From an uncultured Pseudomonadota bacterium (GTDB lineage Bacteria > Pseudomonadota > Alphaproteobacteria > RF32 > CAG-239), in contig CADAJN010000011.1 in assembly GCA_902788365.1 (NCBI GenBank), forward strand, positions 1 to 64,000: a DNA stretch of 64,000 nucleotides, written 5' to 3'. The notes under the pieces were generated by a model. The model worked only from the letters and a program-made list of their open reading frames with translations. It had not been told where the DNA came from and did not search any database. Position 1 is the stretch's first letter, and each line of letters opens with the position of its first letter. Below, piece by piece: positions 46,795 to 56,324 of this stretch. Position numbers and translations under genes: made by a program.

Positions 46795-49700
46795 AGAAGA
46801 TTTTTTGGCCTTGCGACAGGAAAACGGCGCACTCGCAACAGCACAACAGCGCGAGGCGGCAAATCCGCAATATTCGGTATGGGTGCAAGCCTCGGCCGGC
46901 ACCGGTAAAACCAAAGTATTATCCGACAGAGTGTTGCAGTTGTTATTGCATGAAGTAAACCCGATGCGGATTTTGTGTTTGACATATACGAAAGCCGCTG
47001 CGGTTGAGATGAATACGCGTATTTCCGAGCGTTTAAGTGAATGGGCAGTGGCCGCCGATGCTGATTTAGAGGAAAATTTGCAGGCTCTTTTGGGAAAAGA
47101 AACGGCCGACGTGCAAGTTTTGCAAAAATATAAGTTGCGTGCGCGCAAATTATTTGCTGTTTTGCTGGATACGCCGGGCGGGCTCAAAATTCAGACCATT
47201 CACAGCTTTTGCCAAGAAGTGCTGAAGCGTTTTCCGCTGGAAGCCGGCGTAACACCGTATTTTAGCGTGATGGACGACAGCGAGGCGCAAAAAGCCATGG
47301 AGCGGATTCGCCGCGATATGATAAATGATGCCGAGGCGGCTCCGCAAAGCTCTCTTGGGCAAGCGGTGCGCTATATGGCGGCACACCTCAAAGAAAAAGC
47401 TTTTGCACAAGTAATGGCGCAGATTGTGGAAAATTTGCCACGCTTGGGAGAAAGGGATAAGCATTGGGCAGAGGACGACTATGCTCGTGTTTTGGCACAA
47501 AAATTGCAGGTTAAACCGCAACAAAGTGCTGATGATTTAATGGCCGAATTGATGGCCGGTGTTGATAAAACGGCACGTAAAGCCGATGTTGCGGCGTGGC
47601 GCAAAAGCGGTCAGCAAGACCAAGATCGTGCCGATAGAATGCAAGCTTTGCTGGATAGCGGTTTAACGGCGGACAATGCGCAAGCTTATATTGATTTTTT
47701 CATAAAATATGACAGCAAATTACAGGATTTTAAAATCAATACATTGGCTAATAAAAATGCGGCTGCTGTTGATGCCGAGCTGATGCCGCGATTGCAGGCT
47801 GAGGCCGAGCGGGTGTTGGCTTATAATCAAAAAATCAAGGCAACAATGTTATATGAGGCAACCGTTCAGGCGCTAAATATTGCAAGAGAGCTTAATGAAC
47901 GCTACGCAGCCTATAAGCGCCAGACCGAGCAGTTTGATTACGGTGATTTGATTGCGCTGACCAAAAGATTGCTATCTTCGTCATCAGTGGCCGATTGGGT
48001 GCTCTATAAATTAGACGGCGGTATAGACCATATTTTGGTGGACGAAGCACAAGATACATCGGCCGACCAATGGCAAATTATTCAATCGCTGAGTGCGGAG
48101 TTTTTTGCCGGCTTGGGCGGTAAAAATAAACAAGCAACGGTGTTTGCCGTGGGCGATCGTAAGCAATCTATTTTCAGCTTTCAGGGAGCCAACCCGCAAA
48201 AATTTGATGAAATGGCGCATTATTTTGCCGAGCGAGCCTCTGCCACCCAAAAAGATTTTCGCCGCGTTGATTTGAAAGTGTCATTTCGTTCGGCCGCCGC
48301 CGTGCTCAATACGGTTAATCAGGTGTTTGCACGTCCGGAGGCTAATGCCGGTGTGGTGGCCGACGGTGAAAAAGTTAATCATATTGCGTTTCGTGCCGGC
48401 GAGTTTGGGCATGTGGAAGTGTGGCCGCTTTTGATGCCGGCGAAAGATAAATCGGAGAATGCCGACGATATTTGGCATCCGGAAACGGAAATGAGCCGCG
48501 AAGTTTCGGTTAGAACAATGATGGCTAAGCAAATTGCCGATAAAATCAAACAACTTTATGATGAAAGTCAAAAAACAGAACGACCGCTGAAATATCGCGA
48601 TTTTATGGTATTGGTGCAAAAACGCAGCAGTATTGTTACCGAATTTATTCGCGCTTGTAAAAAAATCGGCGTTGCGGTTTCGGGTGCCGATAAGCTTAAG
48701 CTTTCGCAGCAGATTGCCGTGCAGGATTTAATTTCGCTCGGGCGCTTTCTGCTTTTGACCAATGATGATTTGGCGCTGGCCGAAGTTTTGAAATCGCCGT
48801 TATTCGGGCTGACTGATGATGATTTGATGACGCTTTGCTATAATCGCGGACAAACACCGCTGTGGACCAAATTGGGCGATTATCCGCAATATGGCGCGGT
48901 GTATGCCGAGCTGCAAACGCTTTTGAATATGTGCGATTTGGTGCGGCCGTATGAACTGTTTAACTACGTTTTAAGCAAAATGAACGGGCGCTTCAAATTT
49001 ACCGAACGTATGGGCATGGAAGTGGAAGATGCACTGGACGAATTTATGAATTTGGCACTGAATTATGAGCAGAAAAATATTCCGAGCTTGCAGGGATTTA
49101 TGCAGTGGTTGACGCAAAACGAGGTGGAAGTAAAGCGCGAAACCGAGCAAAAAGACACCGATGCGGTGCGCGTGATGACGGTGCACGGTTCAAAGGGCTT
49201 GCAAGCTCCGATAGTGTTTTTGCCCGATACCGTCAGCATTAAAGCAAATAAGCGTGAGCGAATGTTTTTGTGGGATAATGATATGGTTTATTATCCGCTG
49301 GGCAGTGCGTATTATGAAAATATTTGCATGAAATTGCGGCAGAAAGTGTATGACAAAGATATGGAAGAATATCGCCGGTTGCTGTATGTGGCATTAACGC
49401 GCGCCGAAGACAGGCTGTATGTTTGCGGTTTTGCCAAGCGACCGCCAAAGGCAGAATCGTGGTATAATCTGTGTCGTGACGGTATGGCGGCAGATGGGGC
49501 AACGGCAAGTGAAACACTTATTTGTGAAACACCGGAAATTTTGCCAAAGAAAAGCAAAACCTCGGCGGCAACGATTTTGCAACAACAGGCTTTGCCGCAA
49601 TGGGCAAAAGAAGATGCCGAAACCGAGCAAAATTTGGCGCGACCGTATACGCCGTCAAAGCCGGAAGATGAAGACGACTATGATTCGGCATCGCCGCTTG

Positions 49701-50176
49701 ATGAACAAGGTGATTTTTATCGGCGCGGCACCCTCATACATAAACTGTTGCAATTTTTACCGGCACAGGCGGAAAATAAAGCAGCGCTGGTGCATGAATT
49801 TTTGGCGCGTAATGCCGCGGATATGGCACCGCACCGACGTGCGCAAATTGAAGATGAAGTTTTAACGCTGATAAATCAACCACAATTTGCCGATGTTTTC
49901 GGCGAACATTCGCGTGCCGAAGTGCCGATTATGGGCGAAGTGGACGGCAAGATTATTTCGGCGCAAATTGACCGTTTGGTGGAGTTGGATGATAAAATGC
50001 TGATTATTGATTTTAAAACCAATCGGCCGGCAGCAAAAACACTTGCAACCACACCACCGTCATATATTAAACAACTGCAAATTTATGCTGAGCTGGTGCG
50101 CCGTATTTATCCGCAAAAATCGGTGGAGACCTACATTTTGTGGACTAATGAAACACGTTTAATGCGGATATTGTAA
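46781..50176 (+). CDS. addA: Double-strand break repair helicase-nuclease AddA
   Basis: UvrD-like helicase with C-terminal nuclease, about 1131 residues. Of several in-frame Met codons (46763, 46778, 46781, 46787), 46781 has the best spacing from GCGAGGA. Motifs: Walker A ASAGTGKTKVLSDRV near residue 38, LCLTYTKAAAVEMNTRI (Ia), VDEAQDTSADQWQII (II), VGDRKQSIFSFQGA (III), VMTVHGSKGLQAPIVFLP (V), RRLLYVALTRAEDRLYV (VI), nuclease IDFKTN near residue 1076. Starts inside the end of addB. Confidence 0.95.
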   Translation: MAMTKEDFLALRQENGALATAQQREAANPQYSVWVQASAGTGKTKVLSDRVLQLLLHEVNPMRILCLTYTKAAAVEMNTRISERLSEWAVAADADLEENLQALLGKETADVQVLQKYKLRARKLFAVLLDTPGGLKIQTIHSFCQEVLKRFPLEAGVTPYFSVMDDSEAQKAMERIRRDMINDAEAAPQSSLGQAVRYMAAHLKEKAFAQVMAQIVENLPRLGERDKHWAEDDYARVLAQKLQVKPQQSADDLMAELMAGVDKTARKADVAAWRKSGQQDQDRADRMQALLDSGLTADNAQAYIDFFIKYDSKLQDFKINTLANKNAAAVDAELMPRLQAEAERVLAYNQKIKATMLYEATVQALNIARELNERYAAYKRQTEQFDYGDLIALTKRLLSSSSVADWVLYKLDGGIDHILVDEAQDTSADQWQIIQSLSAEFFAGLGGKNKQATVFAVGDRKQSIFSFQGANPQKFDEMAHYFAERASATQKDFRRVDLKVSFRSAAAVLNTVNQVFARPEANAGVVADGEKVNHIAFRAGEFGHVEVWPLLMPAKDKSENADDIWHPETEMSREVSVRTMMAKQIADKIKQLYDESQKTERPLKYRDFMVLVQKRSSIVTEFIRACKKIGVAVSGADKLKLSQQIAVQDLISLGRFLLLTNDDLALAEVLKSPLFGLTDDDLMTLCYNRGQTPLWTKLGDYPQYGAVYAELQTLLNMCDLVRPYELFNYVLSKMNGRFKFTERMGMEVEDALDEFMNLALNYEQKNIPSLQGFMQWLTQNEVEVKRETEQKDTDAVRVMTVHGSKGLQAPIVFLPDTVSIKANKRERMFLWDNDMVYYPLGSAYYENICMKLRQKVYDKDMEEYRRLLYVALTRAEDRLYVCGFAKRPPKAESWYNLCRDGMAADGATASETLICETPEILPKKSKTSAATILQQQALPQWAKEDAETEQNLARPYTPSKPEDEDDYDSASPLDEQGDFYRRGTLIHKLLQFLPAQAENKAALVHEFLARNAADMAPHRRAQIEDEVLTLINQPQFADVFGEHSRAEVPIMGEVDGKIISAQIDRLVELDDKMLIIDFKTNRPAAKTLATTPPSYIKQLQIYAELVRRIYPQKSVETYILWTNETRLMRIL

Positions 50177-50266
50177 AAAAGTATTGTATTTTGCACTAAA
50201 ACCTTTAATATGTGAAACAAAGGCATATATGAGTGCCATCACGCTAATTTTTTTAAGGAGAAAAAA

Positions 50267-50581
50267 ATGACACAGCCGTTAACAGACAGCCAGTTTGCTG
50301 AAAACGTTTTAAATTCTAAAGGTTTGGTTTTGGTTGATTTTTGGGCCGAATGGTGTGGTCCGTGCCGTCAGCTTGGTCCGATTTTGGAAACCATTGACAG
50401 TGAACTCAGCGATGTTAAAATTTATAAAATGAATGTGGACGATTCGCCGGAAGTGGCCAGCCAGTTCGGTATTCGCAGTATTCCGACCATGTTTTTGTTT
50501 AAGGACGGTCAACAGGTTGACACTAAAGTCGGTCTTAACACAGAAGCGAATATTAAGTCTTGGATAGAATCTCACAAATAA
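50267..50581 (+). CDS. trxA: Thioredoxin
   Basis: Thioredoxin 1, 104 residues, with active site WCGPC in FWAEWCGPCRQLGP and the cis-Pro RSIPTMFLFKDG. An AAGGAGAAAA site precedes the ATG. addB-addA-trxA is a recurrent alphaproteobacterial order. A large inverted repeat starts right at its stop. Confidence 0.97.
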   Translation: MTQPLTDSQFAENVLNSKGLVLVDFWAEWCGPCRQLGPILETIDSELSDVKIYKMNVDDSPEVASQFGIRSIPTMFLFKDGQQVDTKVGLNTEANIKSWIESHK

Positions 50582-50697
50582 AAAACAGCGTCTAGCTGGT
50601 ATCTACTTGTATCCCTCTTCACTTATGTACCTTTTATTGTACACCGCGTGAAGAGGGATACTGCGTATCTACGCACGCTAGACGCTGTTTTTACCTT
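50580..50697. repeat. Long imperfect inverted repeat after trxA
   Basis: AAAAACAGCGTCTAGC (about 50581-50596) is inverted at about 50681-50695, and inside it TATCCCTCTTCAC pairs with GTGAAGAGGGATA, with GTAC/GTAC near the centre. A and T runs flank it, so it can also serve as a terminator on both strands. The centre (CTTATGTACCTTTTATTGTACAC) resembles the centre of the direct repeats that follow. Confidence 0.8.
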
Positions 50698-50884
50698 GAA
50701 CGGGTGTTTTGCTTATGTAGTTATTTATCTACACGTCGCCAACAGACTTCCGTCGTATCTGACGCGTTAAAAACGGTTTTTACCTTGAACAGGCGCTTGG
50801 CTTATGTAGCTTTTTTTACACTGCGCCAAAGGACTTCCGTCGTATCTGACTCATTAAAAACGGTTTTTAGCTTGAACAGGCGCT
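50688..50884. repeat. About 88-nt direct repeat, two copies plus a partial third
   Basis: Units start TTTTTACCTTGAACnGG at about 50688, 50777 and (partial) 50864. Each unit contains CTTATGTAG, a GCGCC-type complement, GACTTCCGTCGTATCTGAC and TTAAAAACGG. Period 87-89 nt. A further copy of the junction lies at 108-150. Not a CRISPR: no short repeats with unique spacers. Confidence 0.75.
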
Positions 50885-51063
50885 GGTGTGAAAAACAGTA
50901 AAAAAAAGTCATGCCTCCACGCTTTGCGCGGATAAGGCATCTACAAATTCTTTAAAAAAATCAGCGCTTCGCAAAGGTTAGATACCTTATCAAGGTGACG
51001 CACCGCGCACCTTGAGGTAAGCGGGGATAAAACCACCCCGCTGTTTTGTCATTTAGAACTGTT
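50885..51063. other. Gap with hairpins downstream of the Cys-rich gene
   Basis: On the minus strand this is the 3' region of the gene at 51064. AGCGGGG/CCCCGCT and CAAGGTG/CACCTTG hairpins are visible; the second is followed by further AT-rich sequence with a T run near 50955. One of them is probably the terminator. No gene. Confidence 0.45.
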
Positions 51064-53103
51064 TTAATTCTGTCCTGCTCCCTTAGTATATGAACAACTC
51101 CAAGTGCCATTACCGTTACTGGTGAGCGATGCTGTTCCTTTAAGAGTGCCACCCGAAACAAAGAACTTACAAGTTCCGTTCAGTCTGCAACTTGGGACTG
51201 TTGTTGAGCCGGTGCCTGCACCATAGCTGTATAAAGCATTTCCAGAGTTGTCATATACGCCGACTTGGCTAAAGGCGCAAGACGGAACGTTGAAATCACA
51301 GGCAAACAGACCAACGCCTTTCTGTCCCGGACAGCTTGGATGCGATTCCACACTGTTAACCAGTCGACAAGAAATAGTCGCCGTGTAAGTGCTGGATGTG
51401 CAACCGCTGCCGGAACCACCGGAACCACCAGAACCGCCGGAATCACCAGAAGAATTTTTCTCGCAGTGATAGCATTGCATGTTGTAGAACGGTGTTCCGA
51501 TAAATTCAGATGATTTGAATGGCGTAATCGGTCCTACTTTTATAGGTGCGCCGCTCGGACAACTTTCATTTAAGTCAATATATTTTGACGGAGCCGTTTG
51601 ACCGTATTCACAGCTGGCATAATTCATCATCTCGCAAGGATGGCTTGAATTATAGCAAACAGAGCGTCCGGAAATTCCAAACACGGTTGGAACCGCTCCA
51701 CCTTCGCATTTAGCTTTGTTGCCGGTGCTGCATTTTGAACAGTTGCCTTGCAATGGAATATAGTCCAGATTATATTCACTACCGCAGGTATTTGTATCGC
51801 AAGTTGTTTGTGCTTTGCAGTTGCACAAATATTTACCGTAGTTTGCAGAACTGCTGTTCGTGCACTTGGTGCAACAAGGCTCGCCGTAACCGTCGCAATA
51901 TTCTTTATCAAAGACATAACCTTCACACGGATCTGTTGATGTTGGAGTCACATCAGCGCCCGTATCTTTACGGCACAATGTTTGCGACAAAATGGAATTA
52001 TTTTCCCAAGTAGTAGGCGTTGAACCGTTACCGGTGTAATACTTGGAGCCGTTACGCTCGGCCCAATATTGAAGAGAACCGTCTTTTGCAAACATGCGAA
52101 CCATGCTCTTTTCATTCTTTTTGCTGTGGTTATCGGTCCAGACAAAAACATGGTCATCGGTAGAGAGTTTCAGCTCTTCCAAATATGAGTCGTTACGTTT
52201 ACCGTAAATTGATAAAGCAAAAGATGATTGACCATACATACATTGTGCCAGTTTGGTCAGCTGATCGCTAGTCGGCATATAATCCACACCGCCGCACTTT
52301 TTCACCGCACCGGCCCAATAATCGTTGCCGCTCAAGCATTTCTTTATGCCGAGTCTGATTTTAAGAGAGTCGCATTCCGAGCCGGAAATCGGCGAATAAG
52401 TGACCGCATAGAGATTATCTATGACGGCTTGACAATCGCCATTATAATCGTCATGCACGCACTTGCCGTTGCGCTCATGATAATATTGTTCACATTCGCA
52501 TTTATCGGTTTGCGGATTATATTCACGATGTTCTTCCGTGCATAATCTGACGCACGAGGCAACACCGTTAATTTCACGCTCTACATGGTCGGCAGTGCAT
52601 TCGCAATTATACAAGGTGTCATCGCCATGCGGGCAAGTATCCGGATTTGAACCTTCGCAAGTGAATTTGGCAGCGCTGGCGCTATGTTTCTTTTCGCCGT
52701 ATTTCGGAGCACAATAATGCTTCGGGCATTTCCAGAATTTTTCATAGCCGCGCATGCAAGCTTCACATTCCCACCCCGGCAGAGCCTTAGGTGGTTCTTC
52801 GCCGTCTTTTTTGATGTTATATTCAGAAGCGCATTCGTTCTTTGTGCATTTGTAAAGCGTTGTGCCACTGGTTTGCACGCATGAGCTGCAATGCCAACCA
52901 TCACCTTCTTCAGGCGCATATAATGTAAAACCGATACATTCATTAAGTGCGCCTTGAGTGCCGGTGTTATCAGAAATATCCCGACCCGCAGGATCTACAC
53001 AGCCGCCGGACGGTGCAAAACAGATGGAAGCCCAAGCAGGCGCAGTATATATTGTCAGCCCCAATAAACAGGCAGCAATATATAAATTTTTAAGCTTAAA
53101 CAT
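51064..53103 (-). CDS. Secreted cysteine-rich protein (paralogue 2)
   Basis: A 679-residue exported protein with a signal peptide (LYIAACLLGLTIYTAPAWA, cleavage before SICF) and an excellent AGGAGGT ribosome binding site. The mature N-terminus (SICFAPSGGCVDPAG... GWHCSSC... YKCTKNECASEYN) parallels the gene at 10757 (TVCFLPNADHCDDPG... GWICTPC... YKCTPRECLNGYN), so the two are paralogues. Residues about 30-225 are CxxC-type modules; the middle (about 230-400) is Cys-poor and may be a folded domain; then more Cys modules, a GGSGGSGGSGSG linker and a final Cys-containing domain (about 575-679). Probably cell-surface or secreted; function unknown. Confidence 0.85.
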   Translation of the reverse strand: MFKLKNLYIAACLLGLTIYTAPAWASICFAPSGGCVDPAGRDISDNTGTQGALNECIGFTLYAPEEGDGWHCSSCVQTSGTTLYKCTKNECASEYNIKKDGEEPPKALPGWECEACMRGYEKFWKCPKHYCAPKYGEKKHSASAAKFTCEGSNPDTCPHGDDTLYNCECTADHVEREINGVASCVRLCTEEHREYNPQTDKCECEQYYHERNGKCVHDDYNGDCQAVIDNLYAVTYSPISGSECDSLKIRLGIKKCLSGNDYWAGAVKKCGGVDYMPTSDQLTKLAQCMYGQSSFALSIYGKRNDSYLEELKLSTDDHVFVWTDNHSKKNEKSMVRMFAKDGSLQYWAERNGSKYYTGNGSTPTTWENNSILSQTLCRKDTGADVTPTSTDPCEGYVFDKEYCDGYGEPCCTKCTNSSSANYGKYLCNCKAQTTCDTNTCGSEYNLDYIPLQGNCSKCSTGNKAKCEGGAVPTVFGISGRSVCYNSSHPCEMMNYASCEYGQTAPSKYIDLNESCPSGAPIKVGPITPFKSSEFIGTPFYNMQCYHCEKNSSGDSGGSGGSGGSGSGCTSSTYTATISCRLVNSVESHPSCPGQKGVGLFACDFNVPSCAFSQVGVYDNSGNALYSYGAGTGSTTVPSCRLNGTCKFFVSGGTLKGTASLTSNGNGTWSCSYTKGAGQN

Positions 53104-53215
53104 AGTAACCTCCTATTGCGCAATACACATGTATTTGAGTTTAGTTTAACATAAACACAATATTAAATCAAGCCAGCTAATGTTAAATTTATATTAAATT
53201 TTGTAGCGATTTTGT

Positions 53216-53248
53216 AATAAAAAAAGGCAAGACGTTTGCCTTGCCTTA
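53216..53248 (-). terminator. Intrinsic terminator of rplQ
   Basis: Minus strand: AAGGCAAG pairs with CTTGCCTT, followed by a T run. Confidence 0.8.
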
Positions 53249-53266
53249 AAATAACCGAAAGTCTGA

Positions 53267-53716
53267 TTATTCAGCCGAATTTTCAGCCTTTTCTGCTTCA
53301 GCGGCAGCAGCTTTTTCAGCAGCCACGCGAGCCAAATCTTTAGCGCCTTTAGCGTTAACGTCGCGATTAACCAATTCAATGATGGCCATCGGTGCGCAGT
53401 CACCATAACGGAAACCGGCTTTCAAAACACGGGTATAACCGCCGTTGCGATTTTTATAACGCTCAGCTAAAGTAGAGAATAACTTTGCCACAACTTCATT
53501 ATCACGCAAGAAAGCGGCAGCCAGACGACGGCTGTTTAAATCGCCTTTTTTTGCAAAAGTAATCATGTTATCGGCAAAAGTTCTGAGCTCTTTGGCGCGA
53601 GTTAACGTGATTGTGATTTGTTCATGTGTTAACAAAGCGTTGGTTAAATTTGAAAACAATGCTTTTCTTTGACTGGTCGGCATATTAAATTTTCTATGTG
53701 CATCACCGTGTCTCAT
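53267..53716 (-). CDS. rplQ: 50S ribosomal protein L17
   Basis: L17, about 149 residues from the ATG at 53716 ([20 protein letters not shown]), which matches the family start; the upstream extension of the frame is not coding. [41 protein letters not shown] are typical, and an Ala/Glu-rich tail follows. L17 normally follows rpoA at the end of the ribosomal protein cluster; here it stands alone between tyrS and the Cys-rich gene. Confidence 0.96.
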   Translation of the reverse strand: MRHGDAHRKFNMPTSQRKALFSNLTNALLTHEQITITLTRAKELRTFADNMITFAKKGDLNSRRLAAAFLRDNEVVAKLFSTLAERYKNRNGGYTRVLKAGFRYGDCAPMAIIELVNRDVNAKGAKDLARVAAEKAAAAEAEKAENSAE

Positions 53717-53883
53717 TTTATATATCCTTTCTTTAGCAGTGCTTTGCGCGGGCAAAGCGGGTAATAACAACAATTTCTACTACGGAAACGAATGCTCGCT
53801 CATACATAGAAATCACAAAATTCGTGCCTTTTTAACATACTTATTTGGCAAATGCAAGCAGATTCTTTAGATAAGGCAAAAAA

Positions 53884-55134
53884 TTATTTGATTAAGCCGA
53901 ATTTCTTTTTGCCTTGGGCAATTTTGACAGCACCGTCAACCAAATCGGCCGTTGTAATGATGTAGTTTTCATCGCTGACCGGTTTGCCGTTGATTTTGAG
54001 ACCGGCTTGCTTGATAAGGCGTCGTGCTTCGCCCTTGCTGGCAACAAAACCGATTTGCAAAAATGCGTCCAAAACGCCGATGCCGGCGGCTAAATCGGCA
54101 TTTAAAGTCGGCAAATCATCGCCGGAAGTTCCTTGCTCAAAGGTTTTAACGGCTGTTTCTTGGGCGGCTTGGGCTGCTTCAATGCCACGACAAATTTTGG
54201 TGGCTTCAAAGGCTAAAATTTTCTTGGCTTCGTTAATTTCTTTATCTTGCAACTGCTCTAAACGGCGCACCTCGTCCATCGGCAAATCGGTGTAAATACG
54301 CAAGCACTTGCCGACTTCGGCATCGCCGATGTTGCGGAAATATTGATAATAGTCATAGGCGGGCAGTTTTTCTTCGTTAATCCATACCGCGTTACCTTCC
54401 GATTTCCCCATCTTTTTACCGTTTGAGTCGGTAATAATCGGGCTGGTAAATCCGAATAATTCGGTATCATAACGACGGCGGCCGAGCTCGGTGCCGGAAG
54501 TAATGTTGCCCCATTGATCGGCGCCGGCAATTTGCGCGCGGCAACCGTATTTCTGCAACAAAACGCAGAAATCATAGCCTTGCAACAGCATATAGTTAAA
54601 TTCCAAGAACGACATCGGTTGTTCGCGTTCCAAACGGCTTTTCACGCTGTCCATGGTCAACATGCGGTTAACCGAGTAGCAAGTGCCGATATCACGCAAA
54701 AACTCCAGATATTTGATATCCTTAAACCATTCCCAGTTATCAACCATTAACGCGTCGGTCGGACCGTCACCGAATTTTAAAAACTTTGAAAACGATTTTT
54801 TCAGTCCTTGGGCGTTGTGCGCCAAGGTGGCTTCATCTAAAAACGGGCGAAGTTTATCTTTGCCTGACGGATCGCCGATTCGCGCTGTGGCACCGCCAAC
54901 CAGAGTAAGCGGCTTGTGGCCGCATTTTTGAAACCATCTGAGCATCATCAGCGGCACAATGTGGCCGACGTGCAAACTGTCACCGGTCGGATCAGAACCC
55001 AAATAGCCGACCGCCGGTTTGCCGGATTTTTCGCACTCGTAAAGATAAGCATCAAAACCGTCAATATTGGTGCATTGATTGTAAAAACCGCGCTCGTTCA
55101 TGATATTTAAAAATTCCGATTTGAACTGTGACAT
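53884..55134 (-). CDS. tyrS: Tyrosyl-tRNA synthetase
   Basis: Class I aminoacyl-tRNA synthetase, 416 residues. HIGH-type motif HVGH at residues 55-58, GGATARIGDPSGK, AGADQWGNITSG, KMSKS-type KKMGKSEGNAVW. The C-terminal S4 domain includes ASKGEARRLIKQAGLKING. Divergent from the anmK homologue, an arrangement common in alphaproteobacteria. Confidence 0.97.
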   Translation of the reverse strand: MSQFKSEFLNIMNERGFYNQCTNIDGFDAYLYECEKSGKPAVGYLGSDPTGDSLHVGHIVPLMMLRWFQKCGHKPLTLVGGATARIGDPSGKDKLRPFLDEATLAHNAQGLKKSFSKFLKFGDGPTDALMVDNWEWFKDIKYLEFLRDIGTCYSVNRMLTMDSVKSRLEREQPMSFLEFNYMLLQGYDFCVLLQKYGCRAQIAGADQWGNITSGTELGRRRYDTELFGFTSPIITDSNGKKMGKSEGNAVWINEEKLPAYDYYQYFRNIGDAEVGKCLRIYTDLPMDEVRRLEQLQDKEINEAKKILAFEATKICRGIEAAQAAQETAVKTFEQGTSGDDLPTLNADLAAGIGVLDAFLQIGFVASKGEARRLIKQAGLKINGKPVSDENYIITTADLVDGAVKIAQGKKKFGLIK

Positions 55135-55220
55135 TGTAAAACCTATATCCTTTCTTGATTATACCAAATTTTAACGTATACTATCATATTATTTGCTTAT
55201 TGCAACAGGATTGTTTTTTA

Positions 55221-56324
55221 ATGATTATAAAAAATATAAATGCGTTGGGTTTGTTTGGCGGTGCTTCGTTGAATGCGGTGGAATTGGCACTGATAAATAC
55301 GGACGGCGTAGATGTGTATGACTATATGAAAACTGCTATGGTGCCGTATCCGGAAAAATTGGCACTTGAAATAAGGACGATTCTCAATCGGCGCACACCT
55401 GATTATGCCGGTTTGGAAAAAGACAAGCAGGTGCAACAACTAAAAAATGCCGTCAGCCGTTTTTATGCTGATATAATTAAAGAATTTGCTGCCGGAGAAA
55501 CGGTTGATGTGATTGGCATTGACGGATTGACTATCGGTAATTCGCCGCAAAATCAATGCTCGTATCAGCTTGAAGACGGGCGCATTGTGGCAGATGTTTT
55601 GCAAAGACAGGTAATTACACATTTTCACAAGGCGGATTTGCTGAGCGGCGGGCAGGCTTCACCGTTGGCGCCGATATTTTTCAGTGCACTGGGGCAAAAC
55701 TGCGAAAAACCGGCTTTGTTTATTGATTTGGAAACCGTGTGCGGTTTGGTTTATGTGGGTGCGTCGGGAGAGCTGGTGGCGTTTGATGCGGCACCGGCAC
55801 TGGCTTTGATTGAAGACTGGACTTTTCGCCATGCCAATATGCAGACCGATTATAACGGTCGTTTAGCAATTACCGGACAAGTGCATCCGCAAATTGTAGA
55901 AGCGATGTTGCACCATAAAATTTTGCAAAAGCAACCGCCTAAATCGCTGGATATGATGTGTTTTGCTGATAAGCGCGAACATTTGGAAGGGTTGTCGTTG
56001 GAAGACGGCGCGGCGACCGTAACCGCATTTGTGGCCGAGGCCATTTTTCAGGCGGCATTGGACTTTTTGCCGAAAATTCCGAGCCATATATATGTGGGTG
56101 GGGAGGGGTTGAAAAATCCGTCGTTAATGCGTTTTTTGAAACAGAGTTTTGCCCCGCGAGAGATAAAAACGGTGAATGATTTGGTGCCGAATTTAAGGGC
56201 ACTCGGCGCGTGTGTGACGGCGTATAATGCGGCGCGGCGATTGTATGCGTTGCCGATTACGTTTCCAAGCACAACCGGCGTGTCGGAGCCGATAACCGGA
56301 GGAGAATTTTATGAAAAAAGCTGA
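55221..56324 (+). CDS. AnmK-like protein with degenerate active-site motifs
   Basis: About 367 residues from the ATG at 55221 (MIIKNINALGLFGGASLN). It aligns along its whole length with anhydro-N-acetylmuramic acid kinase: ALGLFGGASLNAVELAL against the usual GLMSGTSLDGVD, DLLSGGQASPLAP against DxAAGGQGAPLVP, and the ending FPSTTGVSEPITGGEFY. But the nucleotide-binding segments are changed: the NIGGIAN-like site reads IDLETVCG and GFDTGPGN reads AFDAAPAL. The ATP site is probably lost, so it may be a pseudo-kinase or have a new role. It is the first gene of an operon with an ABC exporter. Confidence 0.8.
   Translation: MIIKNINALGLFGGASLNAVELALINTDGVDVYDYMKTAMVPYPEKLALEIRTILNRRTPDYAGLEKDKQVQQLKNAVSRFYADIIKEFAAGETVDVIGIDGLTIGNSPQNQCSYQLEDGRIVADVLQRQVITHFHKADLLSGGQASPLAPIFFSALGQNCEKPALFIDLETVCGLVYVGASGELVAFDAAPALALIEDWTFRHANMQTDYNGRLAITGQVHPQIVEAMLHHKILQKQPPKSLDMMCFADKREHLEGLSLEDGAATVTAFVAEAIFQAALDFLPKIPSHIYVGGEGLKNPSLMRFLKQSFAPREIKTVNDLVPNLRALGACVTAYNAARRLYALPITFPSTTGVSEPITGGEFYEKS

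Noticed and set aside
50688..50884. CRISPR array or integron attC sites
   Set aside because: The units are about 88 nt and near-identical throughout, without unique spacers; no cas genes, and the R' core GTTRRRY is not met.
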